From NCBI GenBank assembly GCA_900756575.1, contig CAAEKQ010000103.1:1-22477 (forward strand): a stretch of DNA of 22,477 bases, given 5' to 3'. Of the stretch, positions 8,196 to 16,097 are shown piece after piece. This DNA comes from an uncultured Oscillospiraceae bacterium. Lineage in GTDB: Bacteria; Bacillota; Clostridia; Oscillospirales; Oscillospiraceae. Under the pieces are notes generated by a model. The model saw nothing but the letters and a program-made list of their open reading frames with translations, made no database searches and was not told where the DNA came from. How positions within the stretch are numbered: the stretch's first letter is position 1; every line of letters starts with the position of its first letter. The position numbers were made by a program, and so were the translations under genes.

Positions 8196-11100
8196 ATGCA
8201 TCTTCTCAATACACTGCTCAAGGCTCTGCCGGAGTATCAGGCTCTGAAGGAACATTCGGAGCATAATATTCCCTGCGCCATCACCGGTCTGGGTGCCATT
8301 CACCGGGCCCATATGACTGCCGCGCTCCATCAGGACACCGGGCGGCAGGTGCTGGTGGTCTGCCAGGACGATCTGGCCACCGCCCGCATGGCCGAGGAGC
8401 TCACCGGCTTTCTGGGGGAAACGCCTCCGGTACTGCCCACCCGTGAGCTTTGTCTGCTGGGCGGCACCGTGTCCCGTGGCTGGGAACAGCAGCGCCTGGG
8501 GATGCTCTATCAGCTGACCCAGGGCGGCTATCCGGTGCTCCTGGCCTCTGCGGAAGCCCTGAGCCTTCGGACCATTCCTCCGTCGGTATTGGGCGGCAGC
8601 ACCATCTCCCTGGTCACCGGCGGCAGCTATAACCTGGATGAACTGCTCCAGCGACTCACTGCTCTGGGCTATCGGCGCAGCACGCTGGTGGAAGGCGCTG
8701 GACAGTTTGCCCTCCGCGGCGGTATCTTAGACGTTTATTCTCCCGCCGCTCCCGGCCCCATCCGCGTGGAATTCTGGGGAGACGAGCTGGACTCCATGGG
8801 CTATTTCGATGTGACCACCCAGCGCCGCACCGAAAACGTGGATTCCGCCCTGCTGCTGCCCACCGCCGAGGTGTTGCCGGAGCTGCATCCCGGCGGCGTT
8901 TTGGGATTGGCGGACGATATCGACAATCTGCTTGCCCGCCAGCGCCGGAGAAAGCACAAGCACGAGGAGCTGATGGCAACCCTACAGCAGGACGCCGACG
9001 CCCTTCGCGGCGGCGCTCTGTTCTCCGCCGCAGACCGCTATGCTGCGCTGATCTACCCGGAATTCTCCTGCGCCATGGATTATGTCAAGCCGGAGACCAT
9101 TGTGATCTTCTCCGACCGTATGGCCGTGGAGCGCACCCTGGACAACCATCTGGACGAAATGAGCCAGGGCCTGGACGCACTGCTGCAAAACGGCACCCTG
9201 GCCGGCGAGCTCTGCGATTTTTACAAAAACTTTGACGAGCTGTGCAACATCTGCCGGCATAACTGCGTCATTTATATGGATAACTTTTTATCCGCCGCGT
9301 TCCCTGAGAGTTTACCGCCCCAGGAGCTGCTTTCCGTTACGGTGAAACAGCTTCCGTCCTACGGCGGCAGTCTGGATACCGCGGTTAGCGACCTTGCTCA
9401 TTATCAGTCCACCGGCTTTGGGGTTCTGGTGCTCTGCGGCGCCAGACATCGGGCCGAGCTGCTGCTGGAAAGTCTGGAGGCCCGGGGCTTAACCGCCCAG
9501 CTGTGCTTCCCGCTGGTATCGCTGCCTCAGCCCGGTCAGGTGCTGCTCACCGAGGGTTCTCTTGCCTTCGGTATGGAGTACCCCTCCCTAAAAATCGCCA
9601 TTCTCACCGAGGGACAAATCACCTCCCCTCCCCGCAAGCGCCCCGGCAGAAAGAAGAAAAAAGCCGCCACCAATCGTCAGAAGCTCAATGCCTTTACGGA
9701 TCTTTCTCCCGGCGACCTGGTGGTGCACGAGGCCCATGGTATTGGCCGGTTCTGCGGCGTGGAGCAGATGAAGCTCAGCGGCGTGGTGAAGGACTATATC
9801 AAAATCGCCTATCAGGGCACCGATGTGCTCTATGTCCCCGCCACCCAGCTGGACATGGTGGCAAAATACATCGGCGGCGGCGAGGATACCAACGTGCGCC
9901 TGAGCCGTCTGGGGGGCGACACCTGGGAAAAAACCAAGAAGAAGGCCAAGGCGGCGGCGCAGGATCTGGCGGACGGGCTGATTCAGCTCTATGCCCAGCG
10001 AAAGCGCCTGCCCGGCTATGCCTTTTCGCCGGATTGCCCCTGGCAGGCCGAGTTTGAGGACAGCTTTCCCTATGCAGAAACCGATGACCAGCTCCGCTGC
10101 ATTGACGAAATCAAGGCGGATATGGAGGCCCCCACCCCCATGGATCGGCTGCTCTGCGGCGATGTGGGCTTCGGAAAAACCGAGGTGGCCTTGCGGGCGG
10201 CCATGAAATGCATCATGGACGGCAAGCAGTGTGCCATTCTGGTGCCCACCACGGTTCTGGCCCAGCAGCATTATGTCACGGCGAAGCAGCGGTTCTCCGG
10301 CTTCCCGGTAAATATCGATGTGCTGTCCCGGTTCCGTTCCTCGGCCCAGCAGCGAGCCACGCTCCATGCCATGGCAGAGGGCACCGTGGACTTGATTGTC
10401 GGCACCCACAAGCTGCTGCAAAAGAGCGTCCGGTTCAAGAACCTCGGGCTTTTGATTGTGGACGAGGAGCAGCGGTTCGGCGTTACCCACAAGGAGCGGC
10501 TCAAAGAACTGGCCCGGGGCGTTGACACCCTGACCCTTTCCGCAACCCCCATTCCCCGGACGCTGAATATGGCCCTCAGCGGTCTCCGTGACCTTTCTAC
10601 CATCGAGGAGCCGCCCTCGGATCGCTATCCGGTACAGACCTACGTCATCGAGCACGACTACGATATTCTGGCCAACGCCATCCGCCGGGAAATCGGCCGG
10701 GGCGGTCAGGTGTATTACCTCCACAATCGGGTGGATTCCATTCAGCAGGAGACCGCGCGGCTACAAAAGAAGCTGCCGGAGGTCGCCTTTGGAATCGCCC
10801 ACGGAAAAATGAACGAGGAAGAACTCAGCGATGTGATGCAGCAGATGGCCGACGGCGACATTCAGGTCATGGTCTGCACCACCATCATTGAAACCGGCAT
10901 CGACATCCCCAATGTCAACACCTTGATTATCGAGGACGCTGACAAGCTGGGTTTGGCACAGCTCCATCAGCTCCGCGGACGGGTGGGACGCAGCAACCGC
11001 CACGCCTACGCCTATCTCACGTTCCGAAAGGGCAAGGTCCTCTCGGAAATCGCAGAAAAACGTCTGAGCGCCATTCGGGAGTTCGCGGAATTCGGCTCCG

Positions 11101-11732
11101 GCTTCAAAATTGCCATGCGGGATCTGGAAATTCGCGGCGCCGGTAATCTACTGGGCGCGGAACAGTCCGGCCACATGATCTCCGTGGGCTACGATATGTA
11201 CCTTCGGCTGCTGGAGGAAGCGGTGCTGGAGAAAAAGGGCGAGGCCCCGGTGGAGGAAAAGAGCTGCTCGGCAGATCTCAACATCTCCGCCAACATTCCC
11301 GAGAACTATGTTTCCTCCGGAGAGCAGCGGATGGATCTCTATCGCCGCATCGCCTCCATCCGGCAGGAGATTGATGCCGACGATGTGCTCGACGAGCTCA
11401 TCGACCGCTATGGCGAGCCGCCGAAGCCTGTCGTTGCCCTGGTGAACATTGCCCTGCTTCGTTCTCAGGCAGCAGCCCTGGGGATTCAGGACATCAGCCA
11501 AAAGGGCAAGAATATTCTGTTTACCCTGCGCAGCATTGATTTTGGCGCCGTCAGCGGGATTTGCGCCGATCCGGTGCTGAAAAAGCGGGTGCTGTTCTCC
11601 GCTGGCGACAGTCCCAAGCTGACGCTTTCCCTGGTCAGCGGCGAAGACCCATTAAAGGTGTCCGAGCAGTTTGTTCGGAAATATGCCGATTTCCATAAGG
11701 TTCAACCGGAAAACGACAAAATCTCCGGCTGA
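8196..11732 (+). CDS. mfd: Transcription-repair coupling factor Mfd
   Basis: DNA translocase that removes RNA polymerase stalled at DNA damage and recruits UvrA. The 1178-residue length is typical. Domains in order: a UvrB-like N-terminal region (about 1-350); a basic linker (PRKRPGRKKKK, about 478-488); the RNA polymerase interaction domain starting at GDLVVHEAHGIGRF (about 505), with DVLYVPATQLD; translocase domain 1 with Walker A GDVGFGKTE (about 655) and the DEEQ box (about 756), then SATPIPRT; translocase domain 2 with IIETGIDIPNVNT and QLRGRVGRS; and the C-terminal TRCF domain. Start: AAGGAGG (8184-8190) lies 5 nt before ATG 8196. A GTG at 8169 in the same frame would read through this site and is unlikely. 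Confidence 0.97.
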   Translation: MHLLNTLLKALPEYQALKEHSEHNIPCAITGLGAIHRAHMTAALHQDTGRQVLVVCQDDLATARMAEELTGFLGETPPVLPTRELCLLGGTVSRGWEQQRLGMLYQLTQGGYPVLLASAEALSLRTIPPSVLGGSTISLVTGGSYNLDELLQRLTALGYRRSTLVEGAGQFALRGGILDVYSPAAPGPIRVEFWGDELDSMGYFDVTTQRRTENVDSALLLPTAEVLPELHPGGVLGLADDIDNLLARQRRRKHKHEELMATLQQDADALRGGALFSAADRYAALIYPEFSCAMDYVKPETIVIFSDRMAVERTLDNHLDEMSQGLDALLQNGTLAGELCDFYKNFDELCNICRHNCVIYMDNFLSAAFPESLPPQELLSVTVKQLPSYGGSLDTAVSDLAHYQSTGFGVLVLCGARHRAELLLESLEARGLTAQLCFPLVSLPQPGQVLLTEGSLAFGMEYPSLKIAILTEGQITSPPRKRPGRKKKKAATNRQKLNAFTDLSPGDLVVHEAHGIGRFCGVEQMKLSGVVKDYIKIAYQGTDVLYVPATQLDMVAKYIGGGEDTNVRLSRLGGDTWEKTKKKAKAAAQDLADGLIQLYAQRKRLPGYAFSPDCPWQAEFEDSFPYAETDDQLRCIDEIKADMEAPTPMDRLLCGDVGFGKTEVALRAAMKCIMDGKQCAILVPTTVLAQQHYVTAKQRFSGFPVNIDVLSRFRSSAQQRATLHAMAEGTVDLIVGTHKLLQKSVRFKNLGLLIVDEEQRFGVTHKERLKELARGVDTLTLSATPIPRTLNMALSGLRDLSTIEEPPSDRYPVQTYVIEHDYDILANAIRREIGRGGQVYYLHNRVDSIQQETARLQKKLPEVAFGIAHGKMNEEELSDVMQQMADGDIQVMVCTTIIETGIDIPNVNTLIIEDADKLGLAQLHQLRGRVGRSNRHAYAYLTFRKGKVLSEIAEKRLSAIREFAEFGSGFKIAMRDLEIRGAGNLLGAEQSGHMISVGYDMYLRLLEEAVLEKKGEAPVEEKSCSADLNISANIPENYVSSGEQRMDLYRRIASIRQEIDADDVLDELIDRYGEPPKPVVALVNIALLRSQAAALGIQDISQKGKNILFTLRSIDFGAVSGICADPVLKKRVLFSAGDSPKLTLSLVSGEDPLKVSEQFVRKYADFHKVQPENDKISG

Positions 11733-11749
11733 TCCCCCAAAATTCGAGA

Positions 11750-11778
11750 TTGCAAATATACCGAAAACACGGTATAAT
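11750..11778 (+). promoter_or_regulatory. Promoter of the VanW-family gene
   Basis: TTGCAA (11750-11755), a 17-nt spacer and a perfect TATAAT (11773-11778) lie 41-69 nt before the gene. The box starts shortly after the mfd stop; no terminator separates them, so some read-through from mfd is possible. Confidence 0.85.
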
Positions 11779-11818
11779 GGCATAAAATACGGCAGATTGA
11801 CCATCTGCCCCAAGTAAG

Positions 11819-13945
11819 GTGGAGATTACAATCAGTCCAGAAAAGAATGAAATGTCCAAGGCTTCCCCCAAGAAGGCCTCTGCTCATACGACTCAGAAAG
11901 CCTCCGGTCAAAGGACCGCTGGTCAGAGACCCAGCGGTCAGCGTCCTGCCGGTCAGAGACCCAATGGTCAGCGTCCTGCAGGTCAGAGACCCAGCGGTCA
12001 GCGTCCTGCCGGTCAGAGACCCAGCGGTCAGCGTCCCGCCGGTCAGAGACCCAACGGTCAGCGTCCTGTCGGTCAGAGACCCAATGGTCAGCGTCCTGCC
12101 GGTCAGAGACCCAATGGCCCAAGACCCAACGGCCAGCGTCCCGGCGGTGCAGCTGCCGCCGCACACAAGAAGAAGAAACGAATCAGCCCCGCACTGATCG
12201 TGCTGATTGCAGCCCTGGTGGTTGCCATTGCCGTGTTTGCAGGCATTGGCATCTATGCCATGCGTTATGTGAACTACGATAAGATTCTGCCTAACGTCTA
12301 TGTGGCAGGCATCGACGTGGGCGGCATGACCAAGGACGAGGCAAAGGCCGCCATTGAAGCCGGTCTTGCCACCACGGAAGAACGGAGCATCAATGTAAAG
12401 CTGCCGGATCAGACTCTGACCTTTACGCCGGATCAGGACACGGTGCTCATCGACGTGGATCAGGCGGTAGATGCTGCCTACAGCTATGGCCGCAACAGCG
12501 CCAACCCCTTTGCCATGTCCCGTGCCATTAAGGCTGCCCAGCGTCGCCGGAATGACATCGACATTTCCACTGCCGTGCAGGTGGATACCGATTACATTCG
12601 CAATCTCATCGACACCACGGCAGCCGAGGTTTCCACCGAGATGACTGAGTCCACCGTGGATACCGACGAGGAAACCCATACCATCACTGTCACCATCGGC
12701 ACCCCTGGCAAGGAGCTGGACACCGACACCCTGTATAACCTGGTGTCCACCGCTTTCTCCAGCGGCGACTACAACGACATTGACTTTGACTACACCATGA
12801 CCTATCCTGCCACCGTGGCCCTGGATCGGCTCTATGAGCAGCTGACCACTGAGCCCAAGGACGCCGAGTATAACCCCGACACCGGCGAGGTGGAGGATGC
12901 CCAGTCCGGCTATACCCCCGCCACCGCTCTGGACGAGGCCAATCAGGAGCTGGCAATGGCTGCTCCCGGCGACACCCTGACCTTTACCTTTGACGAAACT
13001 GCACCCGAGATTACCAAGGAGCAGCTGGAGGCCGTTCTGTTTAAGGACACCCTGTACTCCTTTGGCTCCGTCTATGACGCTTCCGCCGGTGGCCGTACCA
13101 CCAATCTGCGGCTTGCCTGCCAGGCCATCAACGGCACGGTGCTTCAGCCCGGTGAGACCTTCTCCTTCAACGATGTGGTAGGAGAGCGTACCGCAGAGAA
13201 GGGCTATCAGGAAGGCGTTATCTACATCTCCGGCAGCTCCGAGCCTGCACTGGGCGGCGGTATTTGCCAGGTTGCTTCTACCATCTACTACTGCGCCATG
13301 TACGCAGACCTGGAGATTGTCCATCGTGAGCCTCATATGTTCTTTGTTACCTATGTGCCCGGCGGCCTGGACGCTACCGTGTACTGGGGCAGCGTGGACT
13401 TCCAGTTCAAAAACAGCACCAACTATCCCCTGCGGATCGACGCAGACGTTTCCGGCGGCAAGGTTAACATTGCCCTGGTTGGCACCGACGAAAACCACTA
13501 TACCGTAAAGATTGAGACTGAGCGGGTTGCCACTGAGCCCTTCCAGACCCTGACAAAGGACGGTGTGGGCACCTATCAGAGCGGCTATACCGGCTACACC
13601 TATGTGATTACCCGTTATGTCTACGATCAGGACGGCAATCTGATCCGCACCGACTCCACCGCAGACCTGGACAAATTGGGTGGTCTCGGCACCAGTAAGT
13701 ACAGTAAGCGTGACCAGATCACCTATACCGGCAGCTCTGGCGGCAGCGGCGGCAGCGGTGGCGGCTACACCCCGGATCCCACCAACACGCCTACGCCTTC
13801 TACGCAGCCCAGCACCGCTCCCACGCCGACTCCCGCCCCGTCTACTGAGCCTACTCCGGAGCCTTCGACGGCGCCCACTCCTGCGCCGGATCCTGTTACT
13901 CCCGCTCCTGAACCAGCTCCAGACCCCGGTACCGGCGGAGAATAA
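11819..13945 (+). CDS. Membrane-anchored YoaR/VanW-family protein with a pentapeptide-repeat cytoplasmic tail
   Basis: Predicted single-pass membrane protein of about 708 residues; VanW-family function is not established, though it is linked to the cell wall. From the N-terminus: sixteen 5-residue units of type (S/A/N)GQRP at 29-108; a basic stop KKKKR; one membrane helix (about 121-146); a YoaR-like region starting VYVAGIDVGGMTKDEA, of the putative peptidoglycan-binding type; the VanW domain (about 416-545) with GETFSFNDVVGERT and GGGICQVASTIY; a Gly/Ser linker (about 638-650); and a Thr/Pro/Glu tail of about 55 residues that may reach through the wall. The start is uncertain. GTG 11819 lies inside the best ribosome-binding sequence, AAGGTGGAG (11816-11824), and the next ATG is at 11852. 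It has its own promoter and terminator. Confidence 0.88.
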   Translation: MEITISPEKNEMSKASPKKASAHTTQKASGQRTAGQRPSGQRPAGQRPNGQRPAGQRPSGQRPAGQRPSGQRPAGQRPNGQRPVGQRPNGQRPAGQRPNGPRPNGQRPGGAAAAAHKKKKRISPALIVLIAALVVAIAVFAGIGIYAMRYVNYDKILPNVYVAGIDVGGMTKDEAKAAIEAGLATTEERSINVKLPDQTLTFTPDQDTVLIDVDQAVDAAYSYGRNSANPFAMSRAIKAAQRRRNDIDISTAVQVDTDYIRNLIDTTAAEVSTEMTESTVDTDEETHTITVTIGTPGKELDTDTLYNLVSTAFSSGDYNDIDFDYTMTYPATVALDRLYEQLTTEPKDAEYNPDTGEVEDAQSGYTPATALDEANQELAMAAPGDTLTFTFDETAPEITKEQLEAVLFKDTLYSFGSVYDASAGGRTTNLRLACQAINGTVLQPGETFSFNDVVGERTAEKGYQEGVIYISGSSEPALGGGICQVASTIYYCAMYADLEIVHREPHMFFVTYVPGGLDATVYWGSVDFQFKNSTNYPLRIDADVSGGKVNIALVGTDENHYTVKIETERVATEPFQTLTKDGVGTYQSGYTGYTYVITRYVYDQDGNLIRTDSTADLDKLGGLGTSKYSKRDQITYTGSSGGSGGSGGGYTPDPTNTPTPSTQPSTAPTPTPAPSTEPTPEPSTAPTPAPDPVTPAPEPAPDPGTGGE
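11903..12142 (+). repeat. Tandem 15/30-bp coding repeat (16 pentapeptides)
   Basis: 240 bases made of sixteen 15-bp units encoding xGQRP, where x is mostly Ser, Ala or Asn. Codon use alternates between ggtcagcgtcct and ggtcagagaccc, so the real DNA period is 30 bp (eight copies). The copies are close to identical in the middle and more divergent at both ends, as expected if the array grows and shrinks by slippage or recombination. Every change by a unit of 15 bp keeps the reading frame. Confidence 0.95.
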
Positions 13946-13950
13946 TGCAA

Positions 13951-13985
13951 AAATACCGTCTGTCACCCGACAGGCGGTATTTTTT
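13951..13985. terminator. Bidirectional terminator between the VanW-family gene and cls
   Basis: A 14-bp stem (13951-13964 with 13969-13982, one G-T pair, loop ACCC) is followed by T's on the + strand and, read from the other side, also by T's on the - strand. It ends the VanW-family gene (stop 13945) and the converging cls gene (stop 14000). Confidence 0.93.
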
Positions 13986-13999
13986 GTTCCGATTCGTTA

Positions 14000-15547
14000 T
14001 TACATCAGCGGCGCCAGCAGCCGCAGTACCGCGCGCATGAGCCTTGTAACCGTCCCGGCCTTGCACTGCTCCAGCCCAATCTCCTGGCTCACCTCAAATG
14101 TCCCGGCGAAGTCCCGGTAGATATCCCCCACGCAATCCGCACCATAAAGAAAGACGCCGTTTTCAAAATGGAGGTACAGGCTACGGTAGTCCAGATTGAT
14201 GGTGCCCACCGTGGCGAACTGTCCATCCACAGCAAATACCTTGGAGTGGATGAAGCCCGGGGTATATTCATAGACCTTTACGCCGCACTTGACCAGCTGC
14301 TCATAGTGCGCCCGGGAGAGCATATGGACATACCATTTATCCGGGATATGGGGCGTGATAATCCGTACATCAACGCCGGCTTTCGCCGCATTGCACAGTG
14401 CCTCGTTCATGCCATAGTCCAAGATCAGATACGGCGTCATAATGTACACCGAATGATTGGCCCGGTTGATGAGGTTCTGATACACCGAGCCGCCCACAGG
14501 TTCATCATCCAGAGGATTGTCCGTGTAAGGCTGTACAAAACCCCGTCCGGCGGTTTCCGGTTCCGGTGGGAGATAGTGGGCGATGGTGTCTCCCGAGCCT
14601 GCCACGTAGTCCCAGAGGGACAGGAACATGACCGTCATGGACCACACCGCATCGCCCCGAAGCAGGATGGCGTTGTCCTTCCAATGGCCGAATCGCAGCT
14701 TCTGGTTGATGTATTCGTCTGCCAGATTGATGCCGCCGGTGAAGCCCACCTTGCCGTCGATAATCAGCAGCTTTCGGTGATCCCGGTTGTTGAGCCGGGC
14801 GGACATGATCGGGATAAACGGTTCAAACACGCAGCAGCGAATGCCCCAGGACTCCAGCTTTTTGCGATAGCCCGCAGGCAGCTGGGTGATGCAGCCGAAA
14901 TCGTCGTACATCACGCGCACGTCCAGTCCCGCCGCGGCCTTTTCCTTGAGCACCTCCAGCATACTCTCCCACATCACACCGGGACTGATGATGAAATACT
15001 CCAGAAAAATGTACTTTTCCGCCTTTTTCATCTCCGCCAGCATGGCAGGCAGTGCATCGTCACCCAGAGGGAAATACTGGGTCGCAGTATTTTCATAGAT
15101 GGGACATCCTGCCACCCGCTGTAGATAGGCCGACTGAATCGCCGCACTGGGATTCTGCAATTCCAGCCGGTGGGTGATCTCAGGATTCTGTGGGAGATGC
15201 CGCCGCAGGTTTGCCTCGACGGAATTCATCTTCTTCCGCTGCCGTTTGGACAATCGGTTGCCACCCAGCAGCAAATAGAACACGCCACCGAACACCGGGA
15301 ACATCAAAATCGGCACCAGCCACGCAATTTTATAGGCCGGATTCGTATTTTTACTGATGATAAACAGGGTCGCGCCCATACTCAGAAAAAACAGCACCCA
15401 GTAAATAAAATCGTTCTGATCCTTGAACCGCCAGATCATCAGTGCAAAGACTGCCACCTGCGCCAGAATACTGATGCACACCATCACCACACGCTGGAAC
15501 AGCATTTTCGGCAAATTGGGCAAAATCTTGAGCTTTTTTCGGTTCAT
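14000..15547 (-). CDS. cls: Cardiolipin synthase (phospholipase D family)
   Basis: Joins two phosphatidylglycerol molecules into cardiolipin plus glycerol at the cytoplasmic membrane. The 515-residue protein starts with membrane segments (VVMVCISILAQVAVFALMIW; a second around FIYWVLFFLSMGATLFII; a third around IAWLVPILMFPVFGGVFYLL), typical of ClsA-type enzymes. Two phospholipase D HKD motifs form the active site: HRKLLIIDG starting at H257, followed by GGINLADEY, and HSKVFAVDG starting at H434, followed by GTINLDYRS. Start: GGGGGAGAGG lies just upstream of the ATG at 15547; an in-frame ATG ten codons earlier (15577) would overlap the promoter and lacks such a site. It has its own promoter and shares a terminator with the converging VanW-family gene. 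Confidence 0.94.
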   Translation of the reverse strand: MNRKKLKILPNLPKMLFQRVVMVCISILAQVAVFALMIWRFKDQNDFIYWVLFFLSMGATLFIISKNTNPAYKIAWLVPILMFPVFGGVFYLLLGGNRLSKRQRKKMNSVEANLRRHLPQNPEITHRLELQNPSAAIQSAYLQRVAGCPIYENTATQYFPLGDDALPAMLAEMKKAEKYIFLEYFIISPGVMWESMLEVLKEKAAAGLDVRVMYDDFGCITQLPAGYRKKLESWGIRCCVFEPFIPIMSARLNNRDHRKLLIIDGKVGFTGGINLADEYINQKLRFGHWKDNAILLRGDAVWSMTVMFLSLWDYVAGSGDTIAHYLPPEPETAGRGFVQPYTDNPLDDEPVGGSVYQNLINRANHSVYIMTPYLILDYGMNEALCNAAKAGVDVRIITPHIPDKWYVHMLSRAHYEQLVKCGVKVYEYTPGFIHSKVFAVDGQFATVGTINLDYRSLYLHFENGVFLYGADCVGDIYRDFAGTFEVSQEIGLEQCKAGTVTRLMRAVLRLLAPLM

Positions 15548-15568
15548 GACCTCTCCCCCTTCCGTTTT

Positions 15569-15597
15569 ATTGTACACGCCTCCACCCAGAAAAACAA
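15569..15597 (-). promoter_or_regulatory. Promoter of cls
   Basis: On the - strand TTGTTT (15597-15592), a 17-nt spacer and TACAAT (15574-15569). It lies directly upstream of the cls ribosome binding site and supports the start at 15547. Confidence 0.65.
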
Positions 15598-15611
15598 CGC
15601 TCGAAATACAG

Positions 15612-15636
15612 AAAGCCGCCCAAAATGGGCGGCTTT
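15612..15636 (-). terminator. Terminator after the small membrane protein gene
   Basis: AAAGCCGCCC (15612-15621) and GGGCGGCTTT (15627-15636) form a 10-bp GC-rich stem with a 5-nt loop. On the - strand the stem ends in TTTC and then TGTATTTC, a short T-run. It lies 16 nt after the stop of the small gene and separates it from cls. Confidence 0.75.
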
Positions 15637-15651
15637 TGAATTCAAACGGAA

Positions 15652-15975
15652 TCAGCCCTTCACATAGGGAAGAATGATGTACAGAATGACGCAGGCAAAC
15701 ACAACCACAGCCATGTTTGCAACGAAGCTGACAAACAGAGGCTTATTGCGGGTCTGAGTACCCTTCGCCCAAGCATTGGTCTGTGCGCCAAACGCACCGC
15801 ACAGGAGCGTCAGCAGAGACAAATAGCGGTTATTGCCAGGCAGAAGCGCAATAATGCCGATTACAGCGCCCAGAACGACAAAGATATACGAGAAAATCAG
15901 CCAGAACCAATACTTAAATCCACCTCTGGCCTTGTCAGCGAACTGATCGTTCAACTTGTCAAAACTGTTATCCAC
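15652..15975 (-). CDS. Small membrane protein with three predicted helices, function unknown
   Basis: I do not recognise the family. The 107-residue protein has a charged soluble N-terminus (MDNSFDKLNDQFADKARGG) and three hydrophobic segments: about 22-45 (WFWLIFSYIFVVLGAVIGII), 50-67 and 80-104 (VANMAVVVFACVILYIILPY). No cysteine pair, catalytic motif or signal-peptidase site is visible. Translation starts with GTG; AGGGGG lies 8 nt upstream, and the gene has its own promoter and terminator, so it is very likely real. It lies directly before cls on the same strand, but the terminator between them argues for separate transcription. Confidence 0.8.
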   Translation of the reverse strand: MDNSFDKLNDQFADKARGGFKYWFWLIFSYIFVVLGAVIGIIALLPGNNRYLSLLTLLCGAFGAQTNAWAKGTQTRNKPLFVSFVANMAVVVFACVILYIILPYVKG

Positions 15976-16026
15976 AAAAGATACCCCCTAAAAACTCAAA
16001 CCCTTTTGGCTTGTTTTGTTAAAGTA

Positions 16027-16056
16027 AATATACCACAAATAGACGGGGTTCGTCAA
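16027..16056 (-). promoter_or_regulatory. Promoter of the small membrane protein gene
   Basis: On the - strand TTGACG (16056-16051), an 18-nt spacer and TATATT (16032-16027). It implies a 5' leader of about 45 nt ending at the AGGGGG ribosome binding site. Confidence 0.7.
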
Positions 16057-16097
16057 CAGATACTTTTGGTCAAAGTGTAGAATTTCCAATGCGAACT

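Noticed and set aside
11702..13966. A 754-codon open frame on the - strand opposite the VanW-family gene
   Set aside because: The protein is Gly/Val/Ser-rich low complexity with repeat mirror images of xGQRP. It has no domain and no ribosome binding site; it arises from the GC-rich third codon positions of the real gene.
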